Positions 25,229 through 37,011 are shown, counted from the stretch's first letter. The stretch: 64,000 bases of DNA from Diadema setosum (GCA_033980235.1 CM067075.1:8214608-8278607), one strand, 5' to 3'. The notes: generated by a model not told the origin, from the sequence alone. Made by a program: numbers and translations.

Positions 25229-25795
25229 GTAGTAGACCAGTTGGGAGTAGTCTAGTTGGCAGTAGACTAGTTGGCAGTAGATGAGTTGGCAGTAGACGAG
25301 TTGGGTGTAGACCAGTTGGGTGTAGACTAGTTGGGAGTAGACGAGTTGGGAGTAGACCACTTGGGTGTAGACGAATTGGGAGTAGACGAGATGGGAGTAG
25401 ACCAATTGGGTGTAGACCAGTTGGGAGTAGACCAATTGGGAGGAGACCAGTTGGCAGTAGACCAGTTGGGAGTAGACTGACTGGTTATTAGACTAATTGA
25501 CTATTAGACAATGAGTTGTAGACCAATTGGCTATTAGACAAAATGAGCTGTAGACTATTTTATTCATAGACCTTATGATTAATAGACGAAATGGTCAATA
25601 GACATAATGGGTGTTAGACGAAATGTGACTTAGACAAATTGGACATTAGATAAAATGGCTAGTAGACGAAATGACAATTAGACTAATTGGCATATAGACA
25701 AAATGGTTGATAGACGAGTTGGTAGTAGACGAAGTGAGTTTAGACAAGATGGCATTAGACTAGGTGGACAGTGGACAGGGTGGGTGTAGACGAGG
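25229..25795. repeat. 15-bp minisatellite (GTAGACCAGTTGGGA), decaying
   Basis: Well-conserved units to about 25,487, the reverse complement of the array at 1-270. They then fade into TTAGACNAAATGG-like 15-16-bp units to about 25,795. Confidence 0.92.
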
Positions 25796-26370
25796 TGCCA
25801 ATTTACCTAAGAGGAGATGAGGCAGGTACTGTAAATGTGCAGCTTCAAATTATCAATGTTTGACTTTGATGATTCTCACATAGGATGCCCTGATGCAAAT
25901 GTTGAAGGAATGCTGTTAAGTAAGGCACAGTTTAATCATTTTTAGCATACGAATGAACAGTTCATCAGTTTGAGGGTAATAACAATGGACAACAAAGTTA
26001 AATAGTTAAATGTATCTTTATTTTATCCAGTTGGGGAATGTTGAATGTACTAACCTGTCTTTGAGGCTTCGCACATTAGAGGAGCCAGCTCAAACTTCTT
26101 TGCCTCTGGGAAAACATAGCAGCATTTTGGATGAGTAAATGTGAAGGCTCAAAATAGTATAGCTGTAATATCTCGGGAACACTATGAAAGAACTCCTTGT
26201 TTAGACATGAAGTTTGAGGTTGGGCAAAGGGTAATTACGACGTTTTATGTACTGATACGTTTAGAAATTTTGCATATCTTCGTATAAATCGAAAAGCAGG
26301 CCTAAGTTCGAAATACTTAATAGTTGCAATATAGAGAGTCTTGGAAAATACCATGTTGTGGTGTGTTCAC
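25796..26370. other. No gene seen
   Basis: Nothing assignable. The end of this stretch begins the segment duplicated at 45,800. Confidence 0.45.
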
Positions 26371-26504
26371 GTGCAAAAGTATGGGGCTAAGATTGGAGTC
26401 ATGTAGTTAGAAGCACGTTAGTCAAACTTTATTGCATAATGTACTTACGTCTTCTTCTTTTTTTTTTGCAATAAAACAGCATCGACTTGTATGTTATTTC
26501 ACAG

Positions 26505-26555
26505 ATATGACGATCCTGGAACTTTTGCAGAATCTTCTGCTTCAGTTGAACTCAG
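26505..26555 (+). CDS. Putative phase-1 exon L1 (leucine-rich)
   Basis: Preceded by TTATTTCACAG and followed by GTGAGT, it is 51 nt and starts with two bases and ends with G. In that frame it reads MTILELLQNLLLQLNS, a leucine-rich stretch that could form an amphipathic or hydrophobic helix. Its paralogue at 45,943-45,996 keeps the splice sites, phase and leucine spacing while the codons differ. It may be an internal exon or contain the initiator ATG. Product unknown. Confidence 0.45.
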
Positions 26556-26950
26556 GTGAGTATGCATCGAAAAGTATTTTCAGCTATTTTAATGTTCCTT
26601 TTATTTCGTGCCATCTCACTTCAGGAAAAATTGATAGACTACTTAATTTCAGGAATGAGCAAGGGTTGATTCTTCCTATTTTCCCATCATTGTTAGACGG
26701 TTGTTTTTCTCTTTCTTTCTTTATGTCTGTCTCTCTCTTTCTTCAATTTAGTTGCGAAATTGCATTTCTGCCATGCATGTCTTTCCTACTTGTTCGCATG
26801 AAATGGCTAACACCCTGAAAGTTTAAGAAAGATAGAATGGTGATAATGGTTAACAAACAATTATGTTTGTTTCTTTTTTTATACGTTGATAACATTGCTA
26901 CGAGTTTTTTTCGTGTATATCTCTCATGATTTTCTTTTATTCCTTTGAAG

Positions 26951-26995
26951 ATCTGGACTCTTCAAATCAGTTAAAACGTTCCTTTAGATTATCAG
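26951..26995 (+). CDS. Putative phase-1 exon, 45 nt
   Basis: Bounded by TTTGAAG and GTATTTCGC. It reads LDSSNQLKRSFRLS after the split first codon. Polar, no known domain. The donor and following intron start (GTATTTCGCTTTCCA) match those of the exon at 28,242-28,292, so the two arose by duplication. Confidence 0.4.
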
Positions 26996-28241
26996 GTATT
27001 TCGCTTTCCATTATTTCCTTTTATACCTTTATAAAGCAATCGACAAACTTGCACATTTCGCAAATGAAAATGTTGCAATTTTTTTCAGTTCCCTTTATTT
27101 GTTAGCATTTTTTCTTTCATTCTGTCTTTCCTTATCCAAGAAGCATTCTTGGCCAAGAAAGATTTTTCCCTTCTTAATGACGAAACCCAAGAAAGTGGTT
27201 ATCAAAACGAGAATTGGATATTCAATGGCAATATATTCAACAAAAAGCCGCACGCCGTGATTTTAATTTAGGATTCAATGTAGGTGAAACGGGTTAACCT
27301 AGTCAATCTTAAGAGGTTTTTATATTTTCTGAAAGAGCAATCCTTCTTCTCCAAAATTTTAAAAGTAAGGATCTCAAGACGAATTGTAAACTGTCTTTTT
27401 AGTAGTTTTCTTTTTTTTTCTAGGACACCCTCTTTGTGAAATATAGTGATTAGATATGTCGCATGAGAGGTCTCTTTTTGATTCATGAAAATCCTTTACA
27501 AGCTCTTCACTTTCTACTCTGATACTTTTGAAAGGATAGTGGTAAGACTTTGAAAGTTGGTATTAGTCATGCGTAGAATATGTAAATAATTATAGAACAT
27601 GCTGCAATTTCAGCTTAAAGTCATAATCCCTTCATTGTTATTGCTAAACTGGCTTACATCCTTTTTTTTTGGGGGGGGGGTCCCATTCATTGGACAGCTA
27701 GCACGACTTGGTAAAGATTAAACGCTTGAATCGACCCTATAATCTAAAGCCTCTTTGTCAGTACAAAATTTTCCAGATTGTAGGTTTCTTTAAACATTAC
27801 ATAAGTTAACATAGACGAACTATATAGTTATAAGAATCTCCTCTTATAATAACTACAAATCCGGAACAAGCGAATTTCTGTTGGTTTTCTGCTGTAGGTC
27901 ACATAATGTTTGTTTGTGTGTGTATGTGTGTGTCTCTCTCACTCTATCTATCTATCTATCTCGCTATCTTTATTTCTTCCTTTATCTAAGGCAGCCAGGG
28001 AACTTAGCTCTTGGCCTCCACAAATTTCTTACTTGTTTTTAAATGACTGAACCTTAGAAAATGATAATCAAAAGGAGCATTACGTATTTAATGACAATAT
28101 ATTAAAACATGAGACAATGATAATGATGGTAAATAAACACAACTTATGTTTGTTTCTTTATTTCTTCATTTTTACGTTGATTATATCATAAATAATATTT
28201 CCTTAATCTTTGAAAATAGATTTGTTTTTCTTCATTTTCAG

Positions 28242-28292
28242 CTGACGAACCGGATTCCTCAAAGCCGTTGCCACGAAAACTCGGAACGTCAG
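28242..28292 (+). CDS. Putative phase-1 exon, 51 nt
   Basis: Bounded by TTCATTTTCAG and GTATTTCGC, it reads DEPDSSKPLPRKLGTS. Its paralogue is the 26,951 exon. A third relic near 28,748 has lost usable splice sites. Between these, landmarks around 27,140, 27,985, 28,515 and 28,935 show a local fourfold duplication. Product unknown. Confidence 0.4.
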
Positions 28293-28424
28293 GTATTTCG
28301 CTTTCCACTAGTTCTTTAATACCTCAAAATTAATCAACTGGCTTGTACACGCCACAAATTTCTTATTCCCCGTCATTTAGAATAGGGCTCTCTACCCCCC
28401 CCCTCTCTCTCTCTCTCTTTCTCT

Positions 28425-28427
28425 TTC

Positions 28428-28494
<67 letters not shown>

Positions 28495-28505
28495 ATCTAT
28501 CTTTT
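28425..28505. repeat. (ATCT)n and (TTTC)n microsatellite
   Basis: Compound tetranucleotide tract after a CT-rich lead. Confidence 0.95.
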
Positions 28506-29709
28506 TCTTTGTCCATGACAGCCGGGAAAGAAAATTTTCGGCCACGTATGATTTCTCCCTGTTCTCATAACATAATACTGAACGTCAAAACATGATAAAT
28601 GAAAAAAAAAAATCATATTTAACGATAGTGTATTGAGAAATAATATCTGCTGCTGTTTTGTGTTGTTGTTTTGTGTCTTTTAAGTTCATTGTATCATTAC
28701 AAGCATTTTTTTCATGCCTTCATCGAATATTTGTGTACCCTTTTTGCTGAAAAACCGCACTCGTCAAACATATATTCTGAAATTCAGCTATTTTACTTTA
28801 CATAAGTAATTGAATACCTCATTATCAATCAACAGACTTGTACATGCCACAAATAAGAATGATACGATTTCTTCTTATTCCTATCATTCAAAAGCTCTCT
28901 CTCTCTCTCTTTATATATATATATATGATTTTAAGAGCCGAGAAAATTAATTCTTGGCCAGGTAAGATTTATCCCGTGTTCTGAAACATACATTTTGACC
29001 TTTTTTTAACGTGTGTGGGCAAATGCATGTGCATATGTATATACTAATATTGTGAGTTTTTTTTTTTTACCATTTTTCTGTTAGATACACACGGCTCAAT
29101 AAATAATGCCTTCAGGGTGAACATGGTACTAGATTAGCCTGAATTTCCATTATGTTTTTAAGTGATCCATATAATTCAAGCCTTGCTTTTTAGTGGACCA
29201 CTATATCCAATACTTATACTTTCCTGTTAACCTGGCAAGCATGCACATAATAATGTTCTTAGTTATTCCACTGAAGTGTTCATATCATCTTATTATAAAC
29301 GATACACATTGCGTTAGGTATCTTCTTTTTTTCTACAATTGATAAAACAATATGCCTCATGCATACTTTATATATTCCGTTTCACTTTTTTTTTTTTGGG
29401 GGGGGGGGGAATCAATCAAATCAAATTGAAACCCACCCCACCCACCCCCCCCCCCAAAAAAAAAAAATTCACATAAGGCAAAGGAAAAAACCGAAGATCA
29501 TGTTTAACCTCCAACCTTTAAAAAAAAAATCTTTTAATCTTTCTATGCAAAAAGAAAATAGGCCTTCTTCCATTTTTTCAATGTCTTTGTTTGATGATCG
29601 CTGGTGTATGACTTCATTTGACAATACACAAATGTCATGAGTATGAAAGAGAAATGATTTTTAAGAGCAAAAGACAAAGTACAATTGTAATTTAGTACAA
29701 ATTCTGCTA
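28506..29709. other. No gene seen; T-G and C-A runs
   Basis: Contains CT/TA repeats at about 28,895-28,925 and paired T10G11 (29,388-29,410) and C13A10 (29,446-29,468) tracts. A possible 32-nt exon at about 29,091 has splice-like edges but the wrong phase. Confidence 0.45.
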
Positions 29710-30218
29710 CACTGTAAAAACATGGGTGTTAGATTTAACACCACGGGTGTTAAATCTAACACCGATCAAACTTCAATAAAGGACCACACCCACAGGTGTT
29801 AAAAAGTGTTCACCTGACACTTCGTGGTGTTAATTTGACACTGTACCTGGTGTTATTTTGACACTGTACTGGTGTTAATTAAAAAATGACACCACATGGT
29901 GTTGATTTGATACTTGTTGGTGTTAATATCAATGGTTTAACACCCGTCCAGCTTCAATAAGGGACCACACCAGCTGGTGTTACTTTGGTGTAAAATTATT
30001 TTCACATTTTTTCAAAAATCTAGTATTTTAATGTAAAATTCTTGATCGTCTTGTTTAAATTAAAAATCAACAAGAAGTGCAGTTACCAAGAAACTCTTCA
30101 AAAAACAGTTTAAAATTTGGAAATGACACCCGGGGGTGTTAATTTAACACCATAAATGAGCACCGAAATTTTAACACCAGCTCGGTGTTCACTATTTAAC
30201 ACCGGACTTTTTGCAGTG
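29710..30218. mobile_element. GGTGTTAA-rich MITE, copy 1 (509 bp)
   Basis: Ends CACTGTAAAAACATGGGTGT and the near inverse finishing CTTTTTGCAGTG. Flanked by TA on both sides. The body has many GGTGTTA/TAACACC in both orientations. Near-identical to 31,105-31,636. Confidence 0.85.
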
Positions 30219-30763
30219 TAGTGTCAGTGTCATTGCCACTGCCATGGACAAGTTTGAGCGACACCGAGCCTACATCTCCGGGATTGATTGGTTCTCCTCT
30301 ATCAAATTTTCCATTTGAGAATTCAGCAAATATATCACCGAGAGTCTACTTCCAATCTAGCCGACCAGATGCCGGGCAAAGCACGTCGTGTACAGGATGT
30401 GTATCTGTAGGTACTTCCTATCCAGTACACACAGTGCGAGCAAACCATGGCTTCATGACTTTCTTTGACGTTCTTTTCAACGCACAAACAAACACCACTG
30501 TGTTTTTGACAAAGTTAAAATGGAATAAATCCAAAATAATTTCAATAAATTTCCACCTTGTTATCGCGTATCGAAGAACCGGTCGTATTTGAACAAAAAC
30601 AAATACAGCAGCTCAGCTCAGATCAGATAGTGCTAGGAAAGCATGCAGTTGAAATATAAACATGCATGCAGTTGAAATATAAAAATGCATGCAGAAGATT
30701 TTTAACTCAGAGCGCGCAGCTCGCTGCAGCAGTGCAGGAATCCTGTACTACTGACTCCAACTC
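30219..30763. other. Unassigned; one 123-codon open frame
   Basis: A plus-strand frame from 30,221 to 30,592 is open for 123 codons and Ser/Thr/Pro-rich at its start, but it begins inside the MITE edge and shows no recognised domain, signal peptide or paralogue. I do not call it a gene. Confidence 0.35.
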
Positions 30764-32420
30764 GGTTCCCACTTAGCCGAGTTGGAGTCTCGAGTTGTGC
30801 CGAGCTGCGCGAGCTTGAACTCGCGTCAACCCGCATGAACTCGCGTGAAATTTGTCAATTTAATGAGCTGCGCATGAGTGATCTACGAGGCAACATCGAG
30901 TTTACTACGATAGCTGTACGAGTGATCCGAGCGAGATACGAGTCACACCGATCTTGGTGTGAGTTGTGACGACCTGTGTACGACGAGCTTTCATCGAGTT
31001 ATAAAGTTCGCGCAGTCCTTGCTGTTCGGTTTGGCCTTCAGTGGGGTCTTTTCTCCCATTTTCTTCAAATGGGACCTGGTCTTGTGGGTCTTGTTTAGAA
31101 GCTTCACTGTAAAAACATCGGTGTTAGATTTAACACCACTGGTGTTAAATCTAACACCGATCAAACTTCAATAAAGGACCACACCCACAGGTGTTAAAAA
31201 TGCACTGTGATGGTGTTGAAAAGTATTCACCTGACACTTCGTGGTGTTAATTTGACACTGTACCTGGTGTTATTTTGACACTGTACTGGTGTTAATTCAA
31301 AAATGACACCACATGGTGTTGATTTGATATTTGCTGGTGTTAATATCAATGGTTTAACACCCGTCCAGTTTCAATAAGGGACCACACCAGCTGGTGTTAC
31401 TTTGGTGTAAATTTATTTTCACATTTTTTTCAAAAATCTAGTATTTTAATGTAAAATTCTTGATCGTCTTGTTTAAATAATAAATCAACAAGAAGTGCAG
31501 TTACTAAGAAACTCTTCAAAAAACAGTTTAAAATTTGGAAATGACACCCGTAGGTGTTAATTTAACACCATAAATGAGCACCGAAAATTTAACACCAGCT
31601 CGGTGTTCACTATTTAACACCGGACTTTTTGCAGTGTTGGTCTTCTGACTGCCTCTGTAGCTCATCACGGATGATTTCTTCTGTTTCTACTGTTTCTTCC
31701 TGCTTTTCTACCTCTACTTCTACCATTGCTTGATTGATCTCCATTTCCTTCTCCGGGTTTTTCTAGGATTTCTTGAGCCGAGGCAGGTTTTTGTCTTAAT
31801 TTTTACATAGTTCTAGAAATGTAATGTCAATGACCTATTTGTGCACGTGCCCGTGCGTTTAGGGTTGAATGAATGTCTTCTGTCTTGAAAACGCTGGGAA
31901 TTTGTGAATAATTCCATATTAATAGGTCAGTGCAATGCACTCTGAATAAAAAAAAAATACAAAACTCGTAAGTCGCAGAGCTCGATCTTAACTCTTAGCT
32001 CGAGGGCAATTAGTAGAGTCGAAGTGCTCGTATCGCACTCTGAAAAACTCGAGTAGAACTCGCGTACATACTTGAAAGTGGCGAATTACGAAGAGTTCTT
32101 CGCGAGCTTCGTACGAGTATTGAGAGTTTGTTACGAGTAGTACGAGTATATTACAAGTTTAAACGAGTTCAGCACGAGTTACTTCCAGTTAGGGAAATTT
32201 TTTGAACATGTTCAAAATTTTGGAAGCACTCGCGAGTTCACGGGGAGTTTTGGAGATTCACTAGGCAATGCCAGGAGTTACGGCAAGTCGTGCTGACGTG
32301 TCGCGAGTTATCCCGAGTTACATGAAGAGCTTTACGCGAGTTATCGCGAGTGCCCCTTTGAGGTAACTCGCCACAACTCGCCAAAGCTCGGCACTGCAAC
32401 TCGGCTAAGTGGGAACCCTG
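30764..32420. mobile_element. TIR element rich in GAGTT/CGAG, hosting a MITE
   Basis: Ends GGTTCCCACTTAGCCGAGTT and AACTCGGCTAAGTGGGAACC are inverted. Subterminal DNA is packed with CTCGCGAGTTAC-like words. The MITE at 31,105-31,636 sits inside. The extreme left end is unclear: the right end finishes CCCTG with no CAGGG mirror at the left, so target duplication could not be read. Confidence 0.65.
31105..31636. mobile_element. GGTGTTAA-rich MITE, copy 2 (532 bp)
   Basis: Same ends as copy 1, flanked by TT on both sides. It differs from copy 1 mainly by a short insertion containing TGCACTGTGATGGTGTTG. Confidence 0.85.
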
Positions 32421-32707
32421 CTTTACTTCAAGCAAATATAGACAAGTGAACTGCATGAATGAGGACGCGTTACTGCTTCCTCATTCAGCATTATTTTAAG
32501 GTGTTCCTTTCTCTTGCTTTTTCTATTATATCTGCCGTAGAACTGCATTCCTGGCCATATGCACGTACGTTATTTTTTCTGCCCCCTATTATGCAAGGAC
32601 TAACAGGCAGAAAATCTCATAAGGATATTGGCAATGCAAGTTCGTACATTGGTTATATTGCTACATGTATTTCCTTTCATCTTTTGAACTGTATACTCTC
32701 ATTTTAG

Positions 32708-32764
32708 TTGCCGAACAGGACTTGTCAGAGCGGGGACAGGGCGATGTCTACGACAGAAGCTTGG
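32708..32764 (+). CDS. Putative exon A, copy 1
   Basis: Bounded by CTCTCATTTTAG and GTATGCC, 57 nt, phase 1 at both ends; with the split codon it reads V-AEQDLSERGQGDVYDRSL-G. Five copies exist in the array with identical length and phase, and replacements are modest (E/D, Y/N, S/T, R/W), suggesting past constraint. Acidic and hydrophilic, no recognised domain. A (CTT)n plus GT-rich microsatellite always follows in the intron. Confidence 0.5.
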
Positions 32765-32789
32765 GTATGCCACTCTTTTTCTCATTGTT

Positions 32790-32838
32790 CTTCTTCTTCT
32801 TCTTCTTCTTCTTCTTCTTCTTCTTCTTCTTCTTCTTC
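32790..32838. repeat. (CTT)n microsatellite
   Basis: TTC/CTT run in the intron after exon A, followed by GT repeats. Expanded differently in each block (39,965-40,016; 50,768-50,806). Confidence 0.95.
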
Positions 32839-33233
32839 GTCTTTGTGTGTGCATGTGTGTGTGTGTGTGTATGTATGTCAATCACTTACCGTTATACTGC
32901 AAATACACGTAGAATCGCCAGACTATAGATACTTCCATTGACAAAGACGCGTCAATTCTCTCTCATTTTGCATCATTTTAGGACGTGTTCTTATTTCTCA
33001 AAAACGTGTACTCAGTTGATAAACTTATATTAGCCGCATCCACATTAAAAAAAAAAAATCCCTGTGTTTATTTTTTATTCATTTGTTTATTATCGCAAAC
33101 GTTTTCACAGGGACAGAAATAGCTGGATAACGATCGCGGTCCAATGTCGAGATTTTTTGGAAGCATTCACACGGGCAGATTTATATCCCGGTAATTTCTT
33201 TTTGCGGGTCACAGTGGTGTTGTGCGCACAACG

Positions 33234-33234
33234 T

Positions 33235-33267
<33 letters not shown>

Positions 33268-33282
33268 TTGTTTTTGTTGTTT
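33234..33282. repeat. (TTG)n microsatellite
   Basis: Follows GTGCGCACAACG. A second run lies at 33,582-33,648 just before exon B, and both recur in block 2 (37,547-37,572; 37,888-37,950). Confidence 0.95.
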
Positions 33283-33615
33283 TTGTGCGCAAATTGTGAT
33301 GTGTGCTTTGAACAAAAAAATATAAAATCTCGACAATATTATTCTTGTCAAGGGTTAGTGCTTAGACGACCACCGCGGAAGCATTATGGTGGTATTTCAG
33401 AAATAAACGAAGTTTTTTTCTTGGGGAGGGGGGATTTGCATCGCAATGCTGATCGCGATAATTGGCGTCACTTTTGTGGCCACACGAACAAAATCTCGAG
33501 ATTTGTATCTCGCTAATTCGCGCATGTGTGTATCCCACTAATATGACTGGGAATCATTCTACTATTTCTATAACCTGATTTTGTTGTTGCTGTTGTTGTT
33601 GTTTTGTTGTTATTT

Positions 33616-33648
<33 letters not shown>

Positions 33649-33659
33649 TGACATTTCAG

Positions 33660-34833
33660 CTGTTGGCGTGAGATCGCCAATGCACAGCGGTAACAGAATG
33701 AAAGACATTTCACTTTTTATGCCTCCGCAACGAAGTGGCCGGAGGCATTATGTTTTCGGGTCGTCCGTCCGTCCGTCCGTCCGTACGTCCGTCCGTCCGT
33801 ACGTCCGTACGTCCGTCCGTACGTCCGTCCGTCCCGTTTTGTTTTTGTCGATATCTCAAGAACCGTGTGGTGGTTTTACATCAAACTTGGTATGAGGGTA
33901 TATCCTTGGGGGATAATACTTTGTGTGGATTTTAGGGTCACAGGGTCAAAGGTCAAAGGTCACAGGTTATTTTGTGAAAAAAAAATTGAAATTCCACATA
34001 TTTCTCCATATCTCGCAGATGGTTCAAGGTATCTTCATAGAACTTAGTATATATGCTTGTACCGATGGGCAGTGATTATCTAGGGACGTTGGGGGTCATG
34101 GGTCAAAGGTCAGGGGGGTCAAAGGTCAAGGTCAACTCCTCAAAATATCACTACTTTCCTTAAAATGCAATATGCCTGAAGGTTTTTTTTTCTTTTAAAC
34201 TGGATGTATGGCATGTATTACCCAATATATATTTTTTGGGAAGTTTCTTGCCAAAAGGTCAAAGGTCAAAGGTCAAGTGAAAGTGCTAAATTGCACTTTT
34301 TCCTCCATATCTCGAAAGTAACTCAAGGTATCATCATGAAACTTACATATTTATGCATGTTCTACCTAACAGTGATTCTCTGTGGAACTGTGAGGTCAAC
34401 GGTCAAAGACCAGGTTTAGATAATGCTATTTTCCCATTTGATACTGAAATTATACTTTTTCTCAATACCTTGAAAATTACTCAAAGCATTAACTTATAAA
34501 AGGGTCAAAAGTCAAGTAGAAATCATTAGTTCCCCAACTACCTGCACTCTGACATTTGAATAATTCATCCAATTGAACCTAGTTCTAGGAAAGTGAACAT
34601 TCAGCACATTTGTGGCAAACCTGTCATTTTAATATTTTGCCAATTGTGTGAAACTGTCATCACACATTGTCAAGACATTGTACTATAACTTAAAGAAAAA
34701 AAAAAAAAGACATTGTACTATAGACCTATTAGGAGAACCATGCATGATGGCGGAGGCATATCAGTCGCCGTAGCGATATATCTAGTTTCAGTATTTGCTC
34801 GTGCGGTTCGAGATGAACCGCTTAACGCTAAAG
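33660..34833 (+). pseudogene. Exon B copy 1, split by Helitron-like insertion
   Basis: The exon starts after TTGACATTTCAG and reads VGVRSPMHSGNRMKDI before meeting the inserted element at about 33,718. It resumes at about 34,786 with TTTCAGTATTTGCTCGTGCG and ends at GTAATAC after AACGCTAAAG. Block 2 (37,963-38,067) preserves the uninterrupted 105-nt exon. The insertion brings stops, so this copy is likely non-functional, unless the element is spliced out. Confidence 0.6.
33718..34785 (+). mobile_element. Helitron-like (HINE-type) element in exon B
   Basis: Starts ATGCCTCCGC, then (CCGT)n at 33,765-33,835, then repeated AAGGTCAAAGGTCA blocks. It ends GGCGGAGGCATATC, a stem-loop GTCGC-CGTA-GCGAT (34,764-34,777) and CTAG. 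The intact paralogue has CACTTTTTTCAG; here the flanks are CACTTTTT and TTTCAG, so any duplication is at most two T. Short inverted GCCTCCGCC at both ends, a 5' microsatellite, a 3' hairpin and T|T insertion fit Helentron/HINE elements; the assignment is inference. Confidence 0.65.
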
Positions 34834-35543
34834 GTAATACTCAATGGGAATGCTTTGATAATTCTTGAATTTCGGGGGGGGGGGTACTATGTCTCCCGTG
34901 TTGTATATCTAATGGCAGACTGCATTTTGTGTACATCGGTATTACGTTTTTCTTCCTTGCTTTAACAGTTGTAACGATTAACACGTGTCATGTTAGTCTG
35001 ATGAGTATGTAATCTAATAGTTTTAATATATATCGAGAGCATTATTGTAAGGATTCTTATTTGATAATCTTAATACTTTTTGACGCCAGAGATCAATCTT
35101 CAAGCAGCGAATTAGATGACGTACAGTATATCAAAGAAGTTAAGGGCCCCGTTTAATAAAAAGATGAAATCAATTTTAAATGTCCTTACCACACAGGCTG
35201 CCAGAGACTTACACTTGAAATCAGCTATATGATCAATTTTAACTCTTCATAAAACAGGTAAATTCCAGCTACCTTTTCTAATGACATGAAGAGAATTTGT
35301 TTGTACATAAAATCCGGGTCCCCTCTTTTTCATTATACGTAAGAAGACTTTCTATAATGTTCCATATCGCCTGGGGTAACAGCCGCTTACATAATTGCTT
35401 TCTTCTCCAATCTTATTTTGTAACATATGAGACTTTAAAAGCGTCATGGATATGGTAAGTGAATAGTTTTATATTGTAAATGAAATGAAATGAAACTGTG
35501 AGATTCTACCTTTTACATTTCGAATTTTTTAATTGAATTTCAG

Positions 35544-35624
35544 CTGCCGGACTGGGATCGAATCTAAATGCCGAAGAGGAAGACATGGCGTCAAAGCGAT
35601 GGCATCATATGTTTGGAAAGTTGG
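35544..35624 (+). CDS. Putative exon C, copy 1
   Basis: Between TTGAATTTCAG and GTAATTAAAC, 81 nt, phase 1-1. It reads AGLGSNLNAEEEDMA then SKRWHHMFGKL. An acidic patch precedes a basic KR and an aromatic segment ending FGK. Two further copies keep the length and phase. Immediately upstream (35,430-35,456) lies AAAAGCGTCATGGATATG followed by GTAAGT, a possible start exon, but that copy would be out of phase. Confidence 0.5.
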
Positions 35625-36226
35625 GTAATTAAACTTTTTGCTTTTGCAGGTTTGAAAAAAAAAACCCGGCTTGTTAAGTTATTTAGGTGCTCAAATATGA
35701 AAGCATTGATATTTTGTCTATTTCCATCTTTTAAAGCCGAGTTATGCCAAACAGCAAACTTTAGAGCGAGAGATCACTTTGTATAACCGCGAGAAAGGTG
35801 TGGTCTTTCAAAAAGGACATGTGTGTTTTTATTATTATTGTTACTTTTCAATATAATATGAGTGGAATTTATAATACATAAAGACTGTGTTATGGACTCT
35901 GCTTCTTTCTTGCGCAAGAGCTCAAGTGACCCGAACTTTGGGAACTTAAAACTCGAGAAGTTTAGCGGCTATTGTGGACATTTTGAGACATAGTAATAAG
36001 AGCACTCACTGATGTTTAAAGATGATAATCGATTCCTTTTCTGGGGGTTTATCTCTTCGCAAATTTTGTACATTAATGAAGAAAGAGAAGATGATGATAA
36101 AGCGTTTGTATATCATGTAAACAGAGGTAATCCGTTATCTCCTTGCGTATCAGCCAATGGCGACTGTTCCATATCATCTCATATATATTTATTGTATTTT
36201 TTTCCAAAAATTTAACTGCCAAACAG

Positions 36227-36342
36227 GAATAGCCAAATCGGGGGCGGGGAGCAAGGCGCAGTCTATGAAAACCCCGGATACATTACTAAACTTGTTTTAC
36301 GTTATATGCTGTTATACTTCAAGCAAATGTATAGACTGGTGA
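36227..36342 (+). CDS. Putative terminal exon D, copy 1
   Basis: After AACTGCCAAACAG, the phase-1 frame gives IAKSGAGSKAQSMKTP, then a hydrophobic, Cys-containing tail ending CIDW and TGA. No donor site is seen before the stop. Copy 3 (43,481-43,590) differs by a two-codon deletion and many substitutions yet keeps the frame and the same IDW-stop ending, which argues for coding. A basic stretch followed by a short hydrophobic tail is all that can be described. Confidence 0.5.
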
Positions 36343-37011
36343 ACTGCATGAATAAGGACGCTTTACTGCTACTTCATTCAGCATAATGACACAGAGTAGA
36401 ACATCGTACTTATTGAACAATGTGTGCATGTCTATGAGAGCATGCACGGGCGCACGTGCGCACTTGTGTGTACACATCATGTACTAGTAGTCAGAGAGTG
36501 AGGTACATTGTGCTGGATTGGGTGCGTAGTTTTTTAGCCGGGATACGGATGGGTGCTGTGCTCCACTTACTTCCCCGAACAGTCAGAGTGGGCACGGGTG
36601 AGGGAGGGTTGATGGGCGAAAATATGTGGATGTCTGTTGGATCTCCCTGAGGGCATTTCTAGACCTATGTGTTTGACTGTTTAACTTTTTTTTTTTTTTA
36701 TATTTCATTTCTGTATCCATGTCTACACATTGTATCTGCATGTTTTTGGAATATTTTACTGTATATATGTGCTTTGTAAGAAGCGAATAAAGAATATAAT
36801 AATAATTTTAAGGCGTTCCATTTTCTTGCCTTCTCTATCATATCTACTGCAGAACTGCATACCTGGGTTGGTACGTCATTGTTATAGCCCCTTTTATGTA
36901 AGGACTAACACGCAGAAAATCTCAAAAGTGTATTGAAAATGCAAGTTTGTACAGTGGTTATATTGCTACATTATTTCCTTTCATCTGTCGAACTGTATGC
37001 TCTCATTTTAG
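36343..37011. other. Inter-block spacer
   Basis: No gene seen. The stretch 36,385-36,800, with GT-rich and CG-rich segments and ending in AATAAAGAATATAATAATAA, is absent from the equivalent position of block 2 (39,690), so it is a block-specific insertion of unknown type. Confidence 0.5.

Noticed and set aside
25226..25435. Tyr/Leu/Gln-rich repeat protein frame
   Set aside because: A translation of the 15-bp minisatellite in a period divisible by three.
29091..29122. Possible short exon after TTTCTGTTAG with GTGAACAT donor
   Set aside because: Phase at the 3' side differs from all array exons and there is no second copy.
30221..30592. 123-codon open frame between MITEs
   Set aside because: No domain, no paralogue, starts at a MITE border; kept only as an unassigned region.
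32665..32941. Frames with poly-Phe, poly-Ser or poly-Arg
   Set aside because: They arise from the (CTT)n microsatellite after exon A; only the 57-nt exon portion is supported.
33064..33516. 150-codon open frame
   Set aside because: It spans a (TTG)n run and intron landmarks repeated in other blocks where the frame is not kept.
35086..35160. Exon candidate AGATCAATCTTCAAGCAG in blocks 1-2
   Set aside because: Acceptor-like GACGCCAG precedes it, but phase 1 meets a stop and the block 3 and 4 versions are not consistent in frame.
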